Shown here piece after piece: positions 51,416-60,360 of a stretch of 64,000 nucleotides of DNA. The notes beneath the pieces are model-generated. The model worked only from the letters and a program-made list of their open reading frames with translations, made no database searches and was not told the DNA's origin. The position numbers were made by a program, and so were the translations under genes. The stretch comes from Bradyrhizobium liaoningense (GTDB lineage: Bacteria; Pseudomonadota; Alphaproteobacteria; Rhizobiales; Xanthobacteraceae), in contig NZ_JAFCJS010000002.1 in the NCBI RefSeq assembly GCF_018130825.1, positions 1,031,961 to 1,095,960 on the forward strand. Reading direction: 5' to 3'. How positions within the stretch are numbered: position 1 is the stretch's first letter; every line of letters starts with the position of its first letter.

Positions 51416-52462
51416 TCAGAGATAGTTGATGAGGCTGATCTTCTGGAGTTGTGAGGTCAGCGCCAGCGCCGTCTGGATCTGGGTCTGCAGGGTGTTGACC
51501 CGGACCGAGGCTTCGGTCGGATCGACCTTCTCCATGCCGATGATCTGATTGTTCAGAATGTCCTGCTGCGCCTTGAGCTTGTCGGTCGCGGAGGTGATCC
51601 GCTGCTGGACCGTGCCGACGCTGCCGCCGAGCGTGGCGAGGTCCGTGATCGCGCTGCCGACGAGGCCGATGGCCTTGTCCACGACGACCTGGAACGTCTC
51701 CTGGCTGAGCTTCGCGTTCCCGAGATCCGCCATCATGGTGTAGGCCTCGGCGAGCTTGCGGAAGCCGGTCTGGTTGGCGCTAACGGACGTATCGGCGATC
51801 TCGGTCGTGGAGATGCGGCTTTGCATGACCTGGTCGGTGGCCGACGACCAGTTGGTGTTCCAGGCCGGGCTGGCGAACTCGGCATCGAAGGTGGTGTCGA
51901 GGAACGTCTGCATCTGGGCCGGGGTTATGCCGGCCACGCTGGCTGAGGATTGCGAGAAGCCGAAGGTCGCGAGGAAATCGGCGTCAACCTGGTTCTTGCT
52001 GGCCGAGCCCGCGGCATAGGCCGTGACCGGCTGGTTCTGCGTGTCGATGCCCGAGAACAAATACGAACCGTTATAGGAGACGTTCAGCGCGCCGATCAGA
52101 TCCTGGAGGTTGGCGGACGCTGGCGGCAGGACGATCCGCCCGCCGTTGTCGGTGCTGCGGGCCGCGATCAGGTCCTTGAGGAAGTCCGTTGCGGTCGTGC
52201 CGAGCTGGGTGATCCGGGCTTGCGTGACGTCGAGGCGTCCCGAGACGAGCTCGTTGGTGTCGACGAGCTGATCGGCGAAGCTCCAGTCCGCGCGCAGGGT
52301 GACGTCGCTTCCCGTCGTGGCGCCAAGCTCGAGGCCGACATCGGCGAAACGGCCGGTGGTCGCCTCCGTCGACGCCTTGCTCAGCGCGGCCTGGTTGTTC
52401 GTGATCGAGGACCTCAACGACGAAGACAGCATCAAGGTCGAGATGTAGTTCGCGCTCATCAT
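51416..52462 (-). CDS. flgL: Flagellar hook-filament junction protein FlgL
   Basis: A 348-residue protein. It has flagellin-like coiled ends (NYISTLMLSSSLRSSITNNQ at the N-terminus and TLQTQIQTALALTSQLQKIS at the C-terminus). The last residues SLINYL match FlgL. It lies 3 bases after flgK and has a second ATG one codon in. Confidence 0.9.
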   Translation of the reverse strand: MMSANYISTLMLSSSLRSSITNNQAALSKASTEATTGRFADVGLELGATTGSDVTLRADWSFADQLVDTNELVSGRLDVTQARITQLGTTATDFLKDLIAARSTDNGGRIVLPPASANLQDLIGALNVSYNGSYLFSGIDTQNQPVTAYAAGSASKNQVDADFLATFGFSQSSASVAGITPAQMQTFLDTTFDAEFASPAWNTNWSSATDQVMQSRISTTEIADTSVSANQTGFRKLAEAYTMMADLGNAKLSQETFQVVVDKAIGLVGSAITDLATLGGSVGTVQQRITSATDKLKAQQDILNNQIIGMEKVDPTEASVRVNTLQTQIQTALALTSQLQKISLINYL

Positions 52463-52465
52463 GGC

Positions 52466-53941
52466 TTAATTCCCCACGGCAGCCAGCAGGCTCTGCAGCA
52501 TTTCGTCGACGGTCGAGATGATCTTCGACGAGGCCGAATAGGTGCGCTCGACCTGAAGCATCAAGGACATCTCGTCGTCCATGTTGACGCCGCTGACGTT
52601 GGACAGCGCCGCGGTGCTGCGGTCGAGCAGCGTCTTCTGGTAGGTGACGTTGGAGTCGGCGGTCTTTCGCTGGTTTTCGATCCAGCTCGTCGACGACGAC
52701 GCGAAGTCGATCAGGCTGCCACTCGGCTTGCCTTGCGTGGTTGCATCGAACGGCTGCGCCGCATCCATGCCGCCGATGAGCTGCTGCAGCCGGGCCGAGT
52801 AACCCCCGTTGCCGGCGGTGTTGTAGTTGTACGCGGCGTTGCCGCTGATCGCGCCGTCACGCAGCAGATTCGGATTGCCGCCCTGGGCCGGATCGACGGA
52901 CGCTGCGACACTGATCAGGCCGGCAAGGCCGACCGAGACGGTGGCGCTCGCCGGCATCGCCGGCGCGCCGGGATAGGTGAAGAGACCTGGAACGTCAGGC
53001 AGCGCCGCGGCGGTCTGATCGCTCTCCTTAAAGGTATTGATCAGGCCGCGCGCGATTTCGTCGAGCTGGCTCTGATAGGTGACGGTGTCCTGGTCACGCA
53101 GCTGAGCGAGCCCCGCGAGCTTGCCCGACTTCAGCGGCATCACCGAATTGGCGCCGGTCACGGGGACGCCGTCGATATAGACGGCATTGCCCGTGGTGCC
53201 AGGCGTATAGATGTTGGTAGCCGTGAAGCTGACCGTTCGCGCCGTCTTGTCGAACAGCACGACACCGCTGTCGGTGTAGAGCGCAGCATCGCCGTTGGCG
53301 CGGATCGACATCGAGACGCCGACCTCCTCCGAGAGCTTCGAGACGATGCTGTCGCGCTGGTCGAGATAGTCGGTGACGTCGTCACCGGAAATCGTTCCCC
53401 TTACGATCGCATTGTTGACCTTGTCGAACTGGGTAAGGAGCTGGTTGATGTTGGCGACCGAAGTCGCCATGTCGGCATCCGCGCCCTCACGCACCGACTG
53501 TACGGTCTTGGTCGCCTCGTTGAGCGAGGTCGCCATGTCCTTGGCGGACGTGACCGCCGCCTGCGCCAGCGTAGTGTTGTCCGGCGCGTTGGCATATTGC
53601 TGCAGCGCCTGCTTCAGCGCATTGAGCTGCGCCGTCGGCGACTGGTCGAGCTCCGGATCGTCCACCGTGGCAGTTGCGATCTTCTGGAGACCGTCATAGA
53701 TCGCGCTTTGCTTGGCCGACGACGAGGTCGCGGTCAAGACGTTGTTGTAGAGACCCGAGCTGGCGGCGCGCTGGATCGCCGCCACATAGACGCCGGCCCC
53801 GGGAAGATTGTCCAGCACGGCGATCTTGCGCGAATAGCCGGCGGTGCTGGCACCGGCGATGTTGCGCGAGATCGTCGAGGACTGGATCCCCGACGCCATA
53901 AGTGAAGCGCGGGCGGAGTCGAGAGCGGCGGTAAGGGACAT
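52466..53941 (-). CDS. flgK: Flagellar hook-associated protein FlgK
   Basis: A 491-residue HAP1. The N-terminus MSLTAALDSARASLMASG and the C-terminal GVNMDDEMSLMLQVERTYSA motifs are diagnostic. The ATG at 53941 is preferred to a GTG three codons upstream. It is downstream of flgE and upstream of flgL. Confidence 0.92.
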   Translation of the reverse strand: MSLTAALDSARASLMASGIQSSTISRNIAGASTAGYSRKIAVLDNLPGAGVYVAAIQRAASSGLYNNVLTATSSSAKQSAIYDGLQKIATATVDDPELDQSPTAQLNALKQALQQYANAPDNTTLAQAAVTSAKDMATSLNEATKTVQSVREGADADMATSVANINQLLTQFDKVNNAIVRGTISGDDVTDYLDQRDSIVSKLSEEVGVSMSIRANGDAALYTDSGVVLFDKTARTVSFTATNIYTPGTTGNAVYIDGVPVTGANSVMPLKSGKLAGLAQLRDQDTVTYQSQLDEIARGLINTFKESDQTAAALPDVPGLFTYPGAPAMPASATVSVGLAGLISVAASVDPAQGGNPNLLRDGAISGNAAYNYNTAGNGGYSARLQQLIGGMDAAQPFDATTQGKPSGSLIDFASSSTSWIENQRKTADSNVTYQKTLLDRSTAALSNVSGVNMDDEMSLMLQVERTYSASSKIISTVDEMLQSLLAAVGN

Positions 53942-53975
53942 GATTTGCACTTGCCCGGAACGGGCGCTGAAGAAT

Positions 53976-55208
53976 TCAGCGCTTCAGGTTGACGACGACG
54001 TCGAGCAGGTCCGCGCCGGTCTGGAACGATTTCGAGTTCGCAGTGAAGCCACGCTGGGCCTCGATCATGCCGGTGAGCTCGTCCGCGAGGTCGACGTTGG
54101 AGTCTTCCAGGGCGCCGGACTGGATCGTGCCGAGGCCGCCGGTGCCGGCATTCCCGACCTGCGCGTTGCCGGAGTTCATGTTGGTCGAATAGACGTTGCC
54201 CGCCTCGGGGGTCAGATTGTCGGGGCTCGCGACGTCGGCGAGCATGATGGTGTAGAGCGTCAACTGCTGCCCGTTCTTGAGGGTCGCCGTCACGTGGCCC
54301 GTATCGTCGACATCAACCTTGTCGATGTCCGAGGGAACGCTGCCATTGACGGTCGCCTTGAAGCTGAAGTCGGTTCCGACCTGCGTCATGTTCGACAAGT
54401 CCAGGGTCATCGCCGCACCGCCGGGAACGGTAAAGGTCATACCGGTCGGGCTCGCCGCGGCCAGCGCGCCTTTGCCGGTTGCGGTCGTATCGAAGGTGAA
54501 AGTGGTGGCGGCGGCGAGCGACGTACCGGTCGAGGAGTCATAGACCTGAACCTGCCAGGTGTCCGAACCGGCGGCCGTCGCCGTGTGGGACATGTAGACG
54601 TCGAGCGTAACCGCCTGGCCGATATTGTTGTAGGCCACGATCGAGCTCTTCGATGAATATGACGCCGGGCCGGGCGGACCGGCGATGACGGCCGCCGTCG
54701 GATCCAGATTGCCGGTCGTGAGCGTCCCCGCCGTCGTTGGCACCGGCACCTGCGAAACCTGTGCGATGTTGACGATCTGCATGCCCGACAGGCTGTTCTG
54801 CGAGAAATTGGTCACGTTGCCGGGCTGGCCGAGAAGGTAATAGCCGGCCGCGTTGACCAGATTGCCCTGGGCGTCCGGCACGAACGAGCCGGCGCGCGTC
54901 AGATATTGCTGCGTGTTGGCTGCGTTCGAGACCACGAAGAAGCCGTTGCCCTGGACGGCGAGGTCCGTGGTCGACGTGGTGAACTGCGTATTTCCCGCGT
55001 CGCTGATGGCGTAGCGAACCGTCGTCTCGACGGCGCCGGAATCGTAATTGCCCGAACCGCTCTTCAGGATCAGCGAGGAGAATTCAGTCGAAGCCCGCTT
55101 GTAACCGGTCGTGTTGACGTTCGCGATGTTGTCCGAGACCGTCGACAGCTTGTTGGACTGCGCAGACATGCCGGAAACGCCGGTGCGCATAACACCATAC
55201 AGGCTCAT
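53976..55208 (-). CDS. flgE: Flagellar hook protein FlgE
   Basis: A 410-residue hook protein. The N-terminal MSLYGVMRTGVSGMSAQSNK and SDNIANVNTTGYKRA and the C-terminal SNVDLADELTGMIEAQRGFT are the flg_rod/hook signatures. AGGAG lies 8 bases before the ATG. It is 90 bp after the transglycosylase gene. Confidence 0.93.
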   Translation of the reverse strand: MSLYGVMRTGVSGMSAQSNKLSTVSDNIANVNTTGYKRASTEFSSLILKSGSGNYDSGAVETTVRYAISDAGNTQFTTSTTDLAVQGNGFFVVSNAANTQQYLTRAGSFVPDAQGNLVNAAGYYLLGQPGNVTNFSQNSLSGMQIVNIAQVSQVPVPTTAGTLTTGNLDPTAAVIAGPPGPASYSSKSSIVAYNNIGQAVTLDVYMSHTATAAGSDTWQVQVYDSSTGTSLAAATTFTFDTTATGKGALAAASPTGMTFTVPGGAAMTLDLSNMTQVGTDFSFKATVNGSVPSDIDKVDVDDTGHVTATLKNGQQLTLYTIMLADVASPDNLTPEAGNVYSTNMNSGNAQVGNAGTGGLGTIQSGALEDSNVDLADELTGMIEAQRGFTANSKSFQTGADLLDVVVNLKR

Positions 55209-55298
55209 GAATTGGGCTCCTTTGGTAGGTTGCAGCTACAATGAGGGTTCTTGCTTGCGCGGGGCTGATGGTCGGGAACCATGCACAACTTCATGTTG

Positions 55299-55880
55299 TC
55301 AGGTCGTTTTCGGCTGACAGAACGAGCGCGCCTTGTCGGTCCAGGCCCCGAAGCCGCTCGAGACGAGATGAGCGACGATGTGACAGACATAGCGCTTCTG
55401 CGCCGGCTGGTTGTTGGGGCCCGCATTGTAGCGGGCGACCGCCATGGTCCAGCTGCCCTCGCGCTGCTTCAGCTCTTTCAGGAAGCGCGCGGCGTAGTCG
55501 ACGTTGCGGGCGGGATCGAACATCGCCTGCACCGAGGTGAACTTGTCGCCGTGGAAATAGTGGTTGATCTGCATGCAGCCGAGGTCGATCAGCTTGATGC
55601 CCTTGGCTCGCATCGCCTCGAAATTCGCGATCGCATCGTTCATGTCCTTGGCGAACACGGTCTGGCCGTCGGCGCCGAGCGCATAAGGATAGAGCGCCCC
55701 GCGCCGCCCGGTCTCGGTGAGGCCGACGGCGTAGAGAATGCCGAGCGGAATGCCGTGCTGCTGGGCCGCGCGCGCCATCTCGCGCTCGCACGGGCGCGCG
55801 CTGTCGGCGGCGGCCTCCGCGGCGCCGGCGTTACAGATAAACAGGGCCGCGACGAATCTGCGGCGCCACGTCCTGGTCAT
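55299..55880 (-). CDS. Exported lytic transglycosylase in the flagellar operon
   Basis: A 193-residue SLT-fold protein with a signal peptide (FVAALFICNAGAAEAAA). The catalytic Glu is in YAVGLTETGRRG, followed by IDLGCMQINHYFH and AVARYNAGP, typical of lytic transglycosylase family 1. It overlaps the fliK end by 50 bases, so the start 55880 is inside fliK. It probably opens peptidoglycan for rod/hook passage, because FlgJ here has no muramidase domain. Confidence 0.85.
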   Translation of the reverse strand: MTRTWRRRFVAALFICNAGAAEAAADSARPCEREMARAAQQHGIPLGILYAVGLTETGRRGALYPYALGADGQTVFAKDMNDAIANFEAMRAKGIKLIDLGCMQINHYFHGDKFTSVQAMFDPARNVDYAARFLKELKQREGSWTMAVARYNAGPNNQPAQKRYVCHIVAHLVSSGFGAWTDKARSFCQPKTT

Positions 55881-57153
55881 GACGCGTCTCCTGGTTGGAC
55901 TGGCGCTCCTGCCGGGCCTGTCTCGCATCGCCGTCCGATTGTCCCGACGACGAGCTGGCACCGCCGAACGTGCCTTGCGACTGTGAGGATGACTGCTGCT
56001 GGCCCGAGAGCTGCGGCTGCGACTGGCCGGAGCCGCTCTGGAATCCATCGAGCGAGCCGTGCTGGACGGGCGCGACGTCGGCGACGTAACCGGCCGACTG
56101 CATCAGATCGCGGATCGAGTCGCGCTGCTGGTCCAGCATCTGGCTCGTGTCCTTGCGCTCGGCCGCGAGGTGGATCGAGACCTCCGAGCCGACCAGGCGG
56201 AGGCGCACGGTGACATTGCCGAGCGCCGGCGGCTCCAGGTTGACGGTCAGGATCTTGACCGGCTGGTCCGGCGCATTGGTCTGGGCCCCGGCGAGATCAG
56301 GGGCTGCGGACGATGCCGTCGGCGCCGCGGATTCCTTCAGCTCCGTGATCACCGCATTGGCGACCTGCTGTGGAGCGTTGAACTGCGCCGGGGGCAGATG
56401 GGTCTCCTGCTGGACCACGGTGACCTTGGTGGCCTCGGGCAATGCGTCCCGGGCCGAGGCCTTGACGGCGCGTTCGACATTGGCCGTGACGGCCTCGAAG
56501 CCTGACGTTGCGGGCAATGCCTTTGACGGATCCTCGTTGTCCTGCTGCGCGGCTGCTGCCGCCTGCGAACGCGCACCGACCGGAGCGGCAGCCGTCGGCG
56601 CAGAGTCGGCGGCGGCGATCTTGGCCATGCCCGTAGCCGGAATCTCCCCCTTCGAGGTGGAGGAGCGCTCGTCGCGCGCGGACGCGTCCTTCTCCTCGCC
56701 AGCCGGCGACTGCACCTGTGACTTCACGGCCGGCGCGACGGCGAGCTGCTGTCCGACGATCGCCGGAATGCTCGACCTGTTCGTCACGTCCGTCTTCGCG
56801 GCAGCGTCCACCGGATTCTGCGTCTCCGCGGATTGATCGGTCTTCTGATCGGACGATTTGTGACTGGACTTGGCCTCGTCGGCCGCCTCGGTGCGATCGT
56901 CCACCGTGTCGTCCTTCCCGGCCTGATGCGCCAGGCGCGCGCGCAGCGTTCCGGCTTTCACGGTCGTGTCGCCTGCCTCGTCGTTGAGTGCCCGCTTCGC
57001 CAGGTTCGAGACGGTGTGAAGCAGATCGTTGAACGAGGTATCCGCCTGCGACTTCGTCCCCGCCGCTTTCGCCGAGCGCGACGTACCGCGCATGTTCAGG
57101 CTCTCGGCGAGCCCCGAGAAGAGCTGTCCGGAGGTTCCGCTGAGTTTGGTCAT
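55831..57153 (-). CDS. fliK: Flagellar hook-length control protein FliK/MotD
   Basis: A 440-residue protein, low-complexity and Ala/Ser/Gln-rich in its N-terminal two thirds. It has the conserved Flg_hook C-terminal domain (LTVNLEPPALGNVTVRLRLV, then SEVSIHLAAERKDTSQML). In rhizobia this protein is also called MotD and measures hook length. It overlaps motC by 4 bases. The tail after the domain (Gln/Ser/Gly-rich, then RRGPVYL) is disordered. Confidence 0.87.
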   Translation of the reverse strand: MTKLSGTSGQLFSGLAESLNMRGTSRSAKAAGTKSQADTSFNDLLHTVSNLAKRALNDEAGDTTVKAGTLRARLAHQAGKDDTVDDRTEAADEAKSSHKSSDQKTDQSAETQNPVDAAAKTDVTNRSSIPAIVGQQLAVAPAVKSQVQSPAGEEKDASARDERSSTSKGEIPATGMAKIAAADSAPTAAAPVGARSQAAAAAQQDNEDPSKALPATSGFEAVTANVERAVKASARDALPEATKVTVVQQETHLPPAQFNAPQQVANAVITELKESAAPTASSAAPDLAGAQTNAPDQPVKILTVNLEPPALGNVTVRLRLVGSEVSIHLAAERKDTSQMLDQQRDSIRDLMQSAGYVADVAPVQHGSLDGFQSGSGQSQPQLSGQQQSSSQSQGTFGGASSSSGQSDGDARQARQERQSNQETRHDQDVAPQIRRGPVYL

Positions 57154-58343
57154 GGGCGGCGATCCTTGGCGAGGAGTTCGAGTTCGCCGAGCTGCTTCTG
57201 CGCGCGCGCGAGCGTCGCGGTCGATGATGCGAGATCGAGGCGCGCCGGCGTAGCAGGAGGCTTGTCGGCGGTGGCGGCGGGGCCGCCCGCGAATGGCTTG
57301 CGAACGTCGAGCGCGAGCTGCAACGTCGCATTCAGCAGAGCTACATCGCGCTCGGGCAGCTTCGACCGGTCGAGCGCCTTCAGCTCGGCGAGACCTCCGT
57401 CATATTCGTCGGTGAGCGCCCGCGAGGCGCCGCGGAAGAAATGCGCACGTTCACGCTCCACCGATGCATCGGCGCTGAGCGCCAGCGCACGCTCGCCGGC
57501 CAACCGGGTCACGGCCATCCGTCCACGCAGCATCGCGTTGCGCGCGAGGACGAGATGAAGCTTGATGCGGCTGGCGCGGTCGATCTGCTCCAGCAGGGCG
57601 GCGATCCGCGCAAAGCGGCGCTCGTCGAGCGTCAGGCTGGATTGCGTCAGGCCCGTAGAGAAGCGCTGCCAGAAATCGCCGGCATAGATCGAGTTGCGGT
57701 AGTGGCGGATATAGGCGAGCGTCAGGAACTCGAACTTGTCGAAATCCTCAGCCTGCCCGACCAGCAGGATCTCGCGCCGCAGCGCCGCCTCTTCCACCAG
57801 CGTGCCGGGCAGGAGCAGACGCGCATCGTCCAGCCGCTCGATCGCGAGCGATGCCTCGGTGCGCGCGAACAGCGCGCCCTGCACCAGCGCAACCTGTCCG
57901 CCCAGGCCCGACGGAATCGTTCGCGGCTTGACGTCCTTGAGCAGCTCGCGCGCGTCGTCCTGGCGACCCTCGACATAGGCGAGCGCGCCATCGAACAGCC
58001 GACCGTCGACGTTCATCTTGTCGCGCGGCAGCTTGCGGACCAGTTGCGGTGCGCCGCCGCTGAGCAGGTAGATGACGACGGCTTGGCCGTTCTGCGGATT
58101 GCTCCACACGTTAGCGTCGGCAGCGAGAAACTTCTCGCCGATCTGCCGGATCAGCGCGATGTGGCTGCCATGCGCCGCGGTGTCGCCGTTGGCGATACCG
58201 TCCTGCACCGCCTGCAAGGCACGCACGAGCTCATACGGTTCGCTCGACGTCGACGCGGGGACCGGCGCCGGATCGGCGAGCGCGGGCGCCGCCATCGGCG
58301 GCAACACCACCAACAGGGCAGCGCAGAGGAGCGGCCTGATCAC
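57150..58343 (-). CDS. motC: Periplasmic motility protein MotC
   Basis: A 397-residue exported protein (signal VIRPLLCAALLVVLPPMAAP). The GTG start at 58343 overlaps the motB stop (GTGA). Repeated helical pairs in the middle (DARLLLPGTLVEEAALRREI and others) match rhizobial MotC, which binds MotB and stabilises the motor. Longer upstream reading is motB out of frame. Confidence 0.88.
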   Translation of the reverse strand: MIRPLLCAALLVVLPPMAAPALADPAPVPASTSSEPYELVRALQAVQDGIANGDTAAHGSHIALIRQIGEKFLAADANVWSNPQNGQAVVIYLLSGGAPQLVRKLPRDKMNVDGRLFDGALAYVEGRQDDARELLKDVKPRTIPSGLGGQVALVQGALFARTEASLAIERLDDARLLLPGTLVEEAALRREILLVGQAEDFDKFEFLTLAYIRHYRNSIYAGDFWQRFSTGLTQSSLTLDERRFARIAALLEQIDRASRIKLHLVLARNAMLRGRMAVTRLAGERALALSADASVERERAHFFRGASRALTDEYDGGLAELKALDRSKLPERDVALLNATLQLALDVRKPFAGGPAATADKPPATPARLDLASSTATLARAQKQLGELELLAKDRRP

Positions 58344-59647
58344 GGACGCTTCTCCCGGATCAGGATCTCGATCCGGCGATTCTGCGCGGCCGCCGGGTCG
58401 CTGGGAAGTTTCGGCCGCCGGTCGGCATAACCTTCGACATGCTCGATTCGCAGTGCATCGACGCCGGAGCGGACCAGCATGTAGTAAGCCATCTGCGCGC
58501 GGGCGGTCGACAGCCGCCAATTGTCATAGTTCTCCGACTTGTACGGCCGATTGTCGGTGTGGCCGCGGACGATGATCATGCCGGGGCGCTTCGTCAGCAA
58601 CGGCCCGATCTTGTCGATCACCCGGATGAGTTCGGGCCGCGGCTCGGCCGAGCCGACCGCAAACATGCCGAAGCTCGCATCGTCGGTCAGGCTGACCAGC
58701 AGTCCTTCCTCGACCTGGCGCACCTCGGCGACCGGTCCCGCACCGGCCTTGATGTCCGACAGCGCATCCGCGATCGCGGACTGCAGCTGCTTGACGGTCG
58801 GCTGCTGTGTTTGCGCGGCATCGCGCGGGTCGGACTCCTTCTTCGCGTCGTTGGGACGCGCCTGCGCGCCGGGCTGCGCGTTCGCCTGGGCGCTGCCGTC
58901 GCGGGACGACTGCGACGGCGCGGGCCCCGGCGGCAGCAGGGGCGACAGGCTCGCGGACGACGCATCCGCATTCGGAGCGATGCTTCCGCCGGCATCATCC
59001 GCCTTGGCGCGGCGCGCCTGCGGCTCGCCCTGCCCCGCGCCGGACGCGCTGTCGCGCGCGGACGGGTTGGGCTTCGACTCGCTCTCGATGATACGATCCG
59101 CGTCCTTCGATGCCTGCGGCGCAAGCTTCCAATAGCCGGGATCGAAGGGATCTCGGTAGGCGTCGCCGCCCTTTAGACCGTCTTCTTCGGCTGATGTCAG
59201 CGAGCCGGCGCGGCGCTGGCCCGAGGCCTCGTTCGCGTTGTTTGCGATCTCGGCAAGCGTCGCATAGGGATCGCGGAACAGGACCTTCTCCTCGTAGAAC
59301 GGCGGCTTCTCGGCCGTCGGGGAGTCACCGCGACGCTCCTCGCTCGGCCCACCCGGCTGGCGCCGGCCCTCCTGGCCGTCGAACGTGGTCGGCTCTTTCT
59401 TGGTGAGATCCTTCAGACCTTTCGGCGCCGGCGCATTCTCGGCCAGCTTGATCGGGTTGAAGTAACTCGCGACCACCTGCTTCTGATCCTGGTTGAGCGC
59501 GTTGAGCAGCCACATGACCAGGAAGAACGCCATCATTGCGGTCATGAAGTCCGCATAGGCAATCTTCCAGACGCCGCCGTGATGCGCCTCCTCCGCGAAG
59601 GCGCTGCGCCGGCGGACGATGACGATCTCCTGCTTGACCTCTTCCAT
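58340..59647 (-). CDS. motB: Flagellar stator protein MotB
   Basis: A 435-residue protein. The single transmembrane helix carries the proton-path Asp (KIAYADFMTAMMAFFLVMW, near residue 33). A long Pro/Ser/Asp-rich linker (residues about 60-300) precedes the OmpA-like peptidoglycan domain (IVRGHTDNRPYKSENYDN, then NRRIEILIREKRP). The linker is longer than in enteric MotB, as is usual in rhizobia. motA is not in the window. Confidence 0.92.
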   Translation of the reverse strand: MEEVKQEIVIVRRRSAFAEEAHHGGVWKIAYADFMTAMMAFFLVMWLLNALNQDQKQVVASYFNPIKLAENAPAPKGLKDLTKKEPTTFDGQEGRRQPGGPSEERRGDSPTAEKPPFYEEKVLFRDPYATLAEIANNANEASGQRRAGSLTSAEEDGLKGGDAYRDPFDPGYWKLAPQASKDADRIIESESKPNPSARDSASGAGQGEPQARRAKADDAGGSIAPNADASSASLSPLLPPGPAPSQSSRDGSAQANAQPGAQARPNDAKKESDPRDAAQTQQPTVKQLQSAIADALSDIKAGAGPVAEVRQVEEGLLVSLTDDASFGMFAVGSAEPRPELIRVIDKIGPLLTKRPGMIIVRGHTDNRPYKSENYDNWRLSTARAQMAYYMLVRSGVDALRIEHVEGYADRRPKLPSDPAAAQNRRIEILIREKRP

Positions 59648-59652
59648 GGCTG

Positions 59653-60360
59653 CTACCGGCGCGCTTCCTTCAGGCGTTCGCCCCAGGCTGTGATCTGCGT
59701 CTCGATCACGGTCTGGTCGGCGACGACGCGAACCTCAGAAGTCTCGGCGACCTCATACTCGACCCCCGTGCGCCTGCTAGCTTCGAGCTGGGTCCTCACG
59801 AGGTCGAGCAGCTCGCTCGGGCCGGTGACCTTGAACACCGGCACCGGCGAATTGCCGGTCAGCGCCGCGATCTGCTCGACCAGCGATCCAACCGCCTTGT
59901 CGCGGACCGCATCGGCAAGGAAAGGCAGCAGGATGCGCGCGACGGAGCTCGCGATATTGGTCTCGATCTCGCGGCACGCCGCCTCGAAGCCGCCGACGAT
60001 CGCGGCGGCCTGCTGGTCGGACCACTTGGAGCGCTCCTCGCCGAGCCGGATCGCGCTGCGGACGCGCTCCTCGGCGACCCTGGCATCGCCTTCGGCGACG
60101 CCTGCGGCATGGCCGCGACGATAGGCATCGTCGAGAAGATTGACCGGCGGCGCTTCCGCCTCGGGCGCCGGAGGCGCCGGCTGAAGCTGCGGCTGCGATT
60201 GAGGCTGACGCTGCGGCTGGGCCTGCGGTTGCGGCTCGCGCCGGGCCTCCTTCGGCCTCGTCAGCACGTCCTGGATCTTGGGCGGCGGTGGCGGCGGTGG
60301 CGACTTGACCCGGCCATTCGCGTCGAACTGCGTCAGGAGTTTTCCGATTGCCGCGTTCAT
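59653..60360 (-). CDS. fliH: Flagellar export ATPase regulator FliH (probable)
   Basis: A 235-residue protein with a Pro/Gln-rich N-terminus (QPQAQPQRQPQSQPQLQP) and a helical C-terminal domain (GFEAACREIETNIASSVARI, then LPFLADAVRDKAVGSLVEQI) consistent with FliH. It sits between fliF (4-base overlap) and motB (5 bases), fitting FliH in rhizobial operons. Sequence identity to classical FliH is low. Confidence 0.75.
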   Translation of the reverse strand: MNAAIGKLLTQFDANGRVKSPPPPPPPKIQDVLTRPKEARREPQPQAQPQRQPQSQPQLQPAPPAPEAEAPPVNLLDDAYRRGHAAGVAEGDARVAEERVRSAIRLGEERSKWSDQQAAAIVGGFEAACREIETNIASSVARILLPFLADAVRDKAVGSLVEQIAALTGNSPVPVFKVTGPSELLDLVRTQLEASRRTGVEYEVAETSEVRVVADQTVIETQITAWGERLKEARR

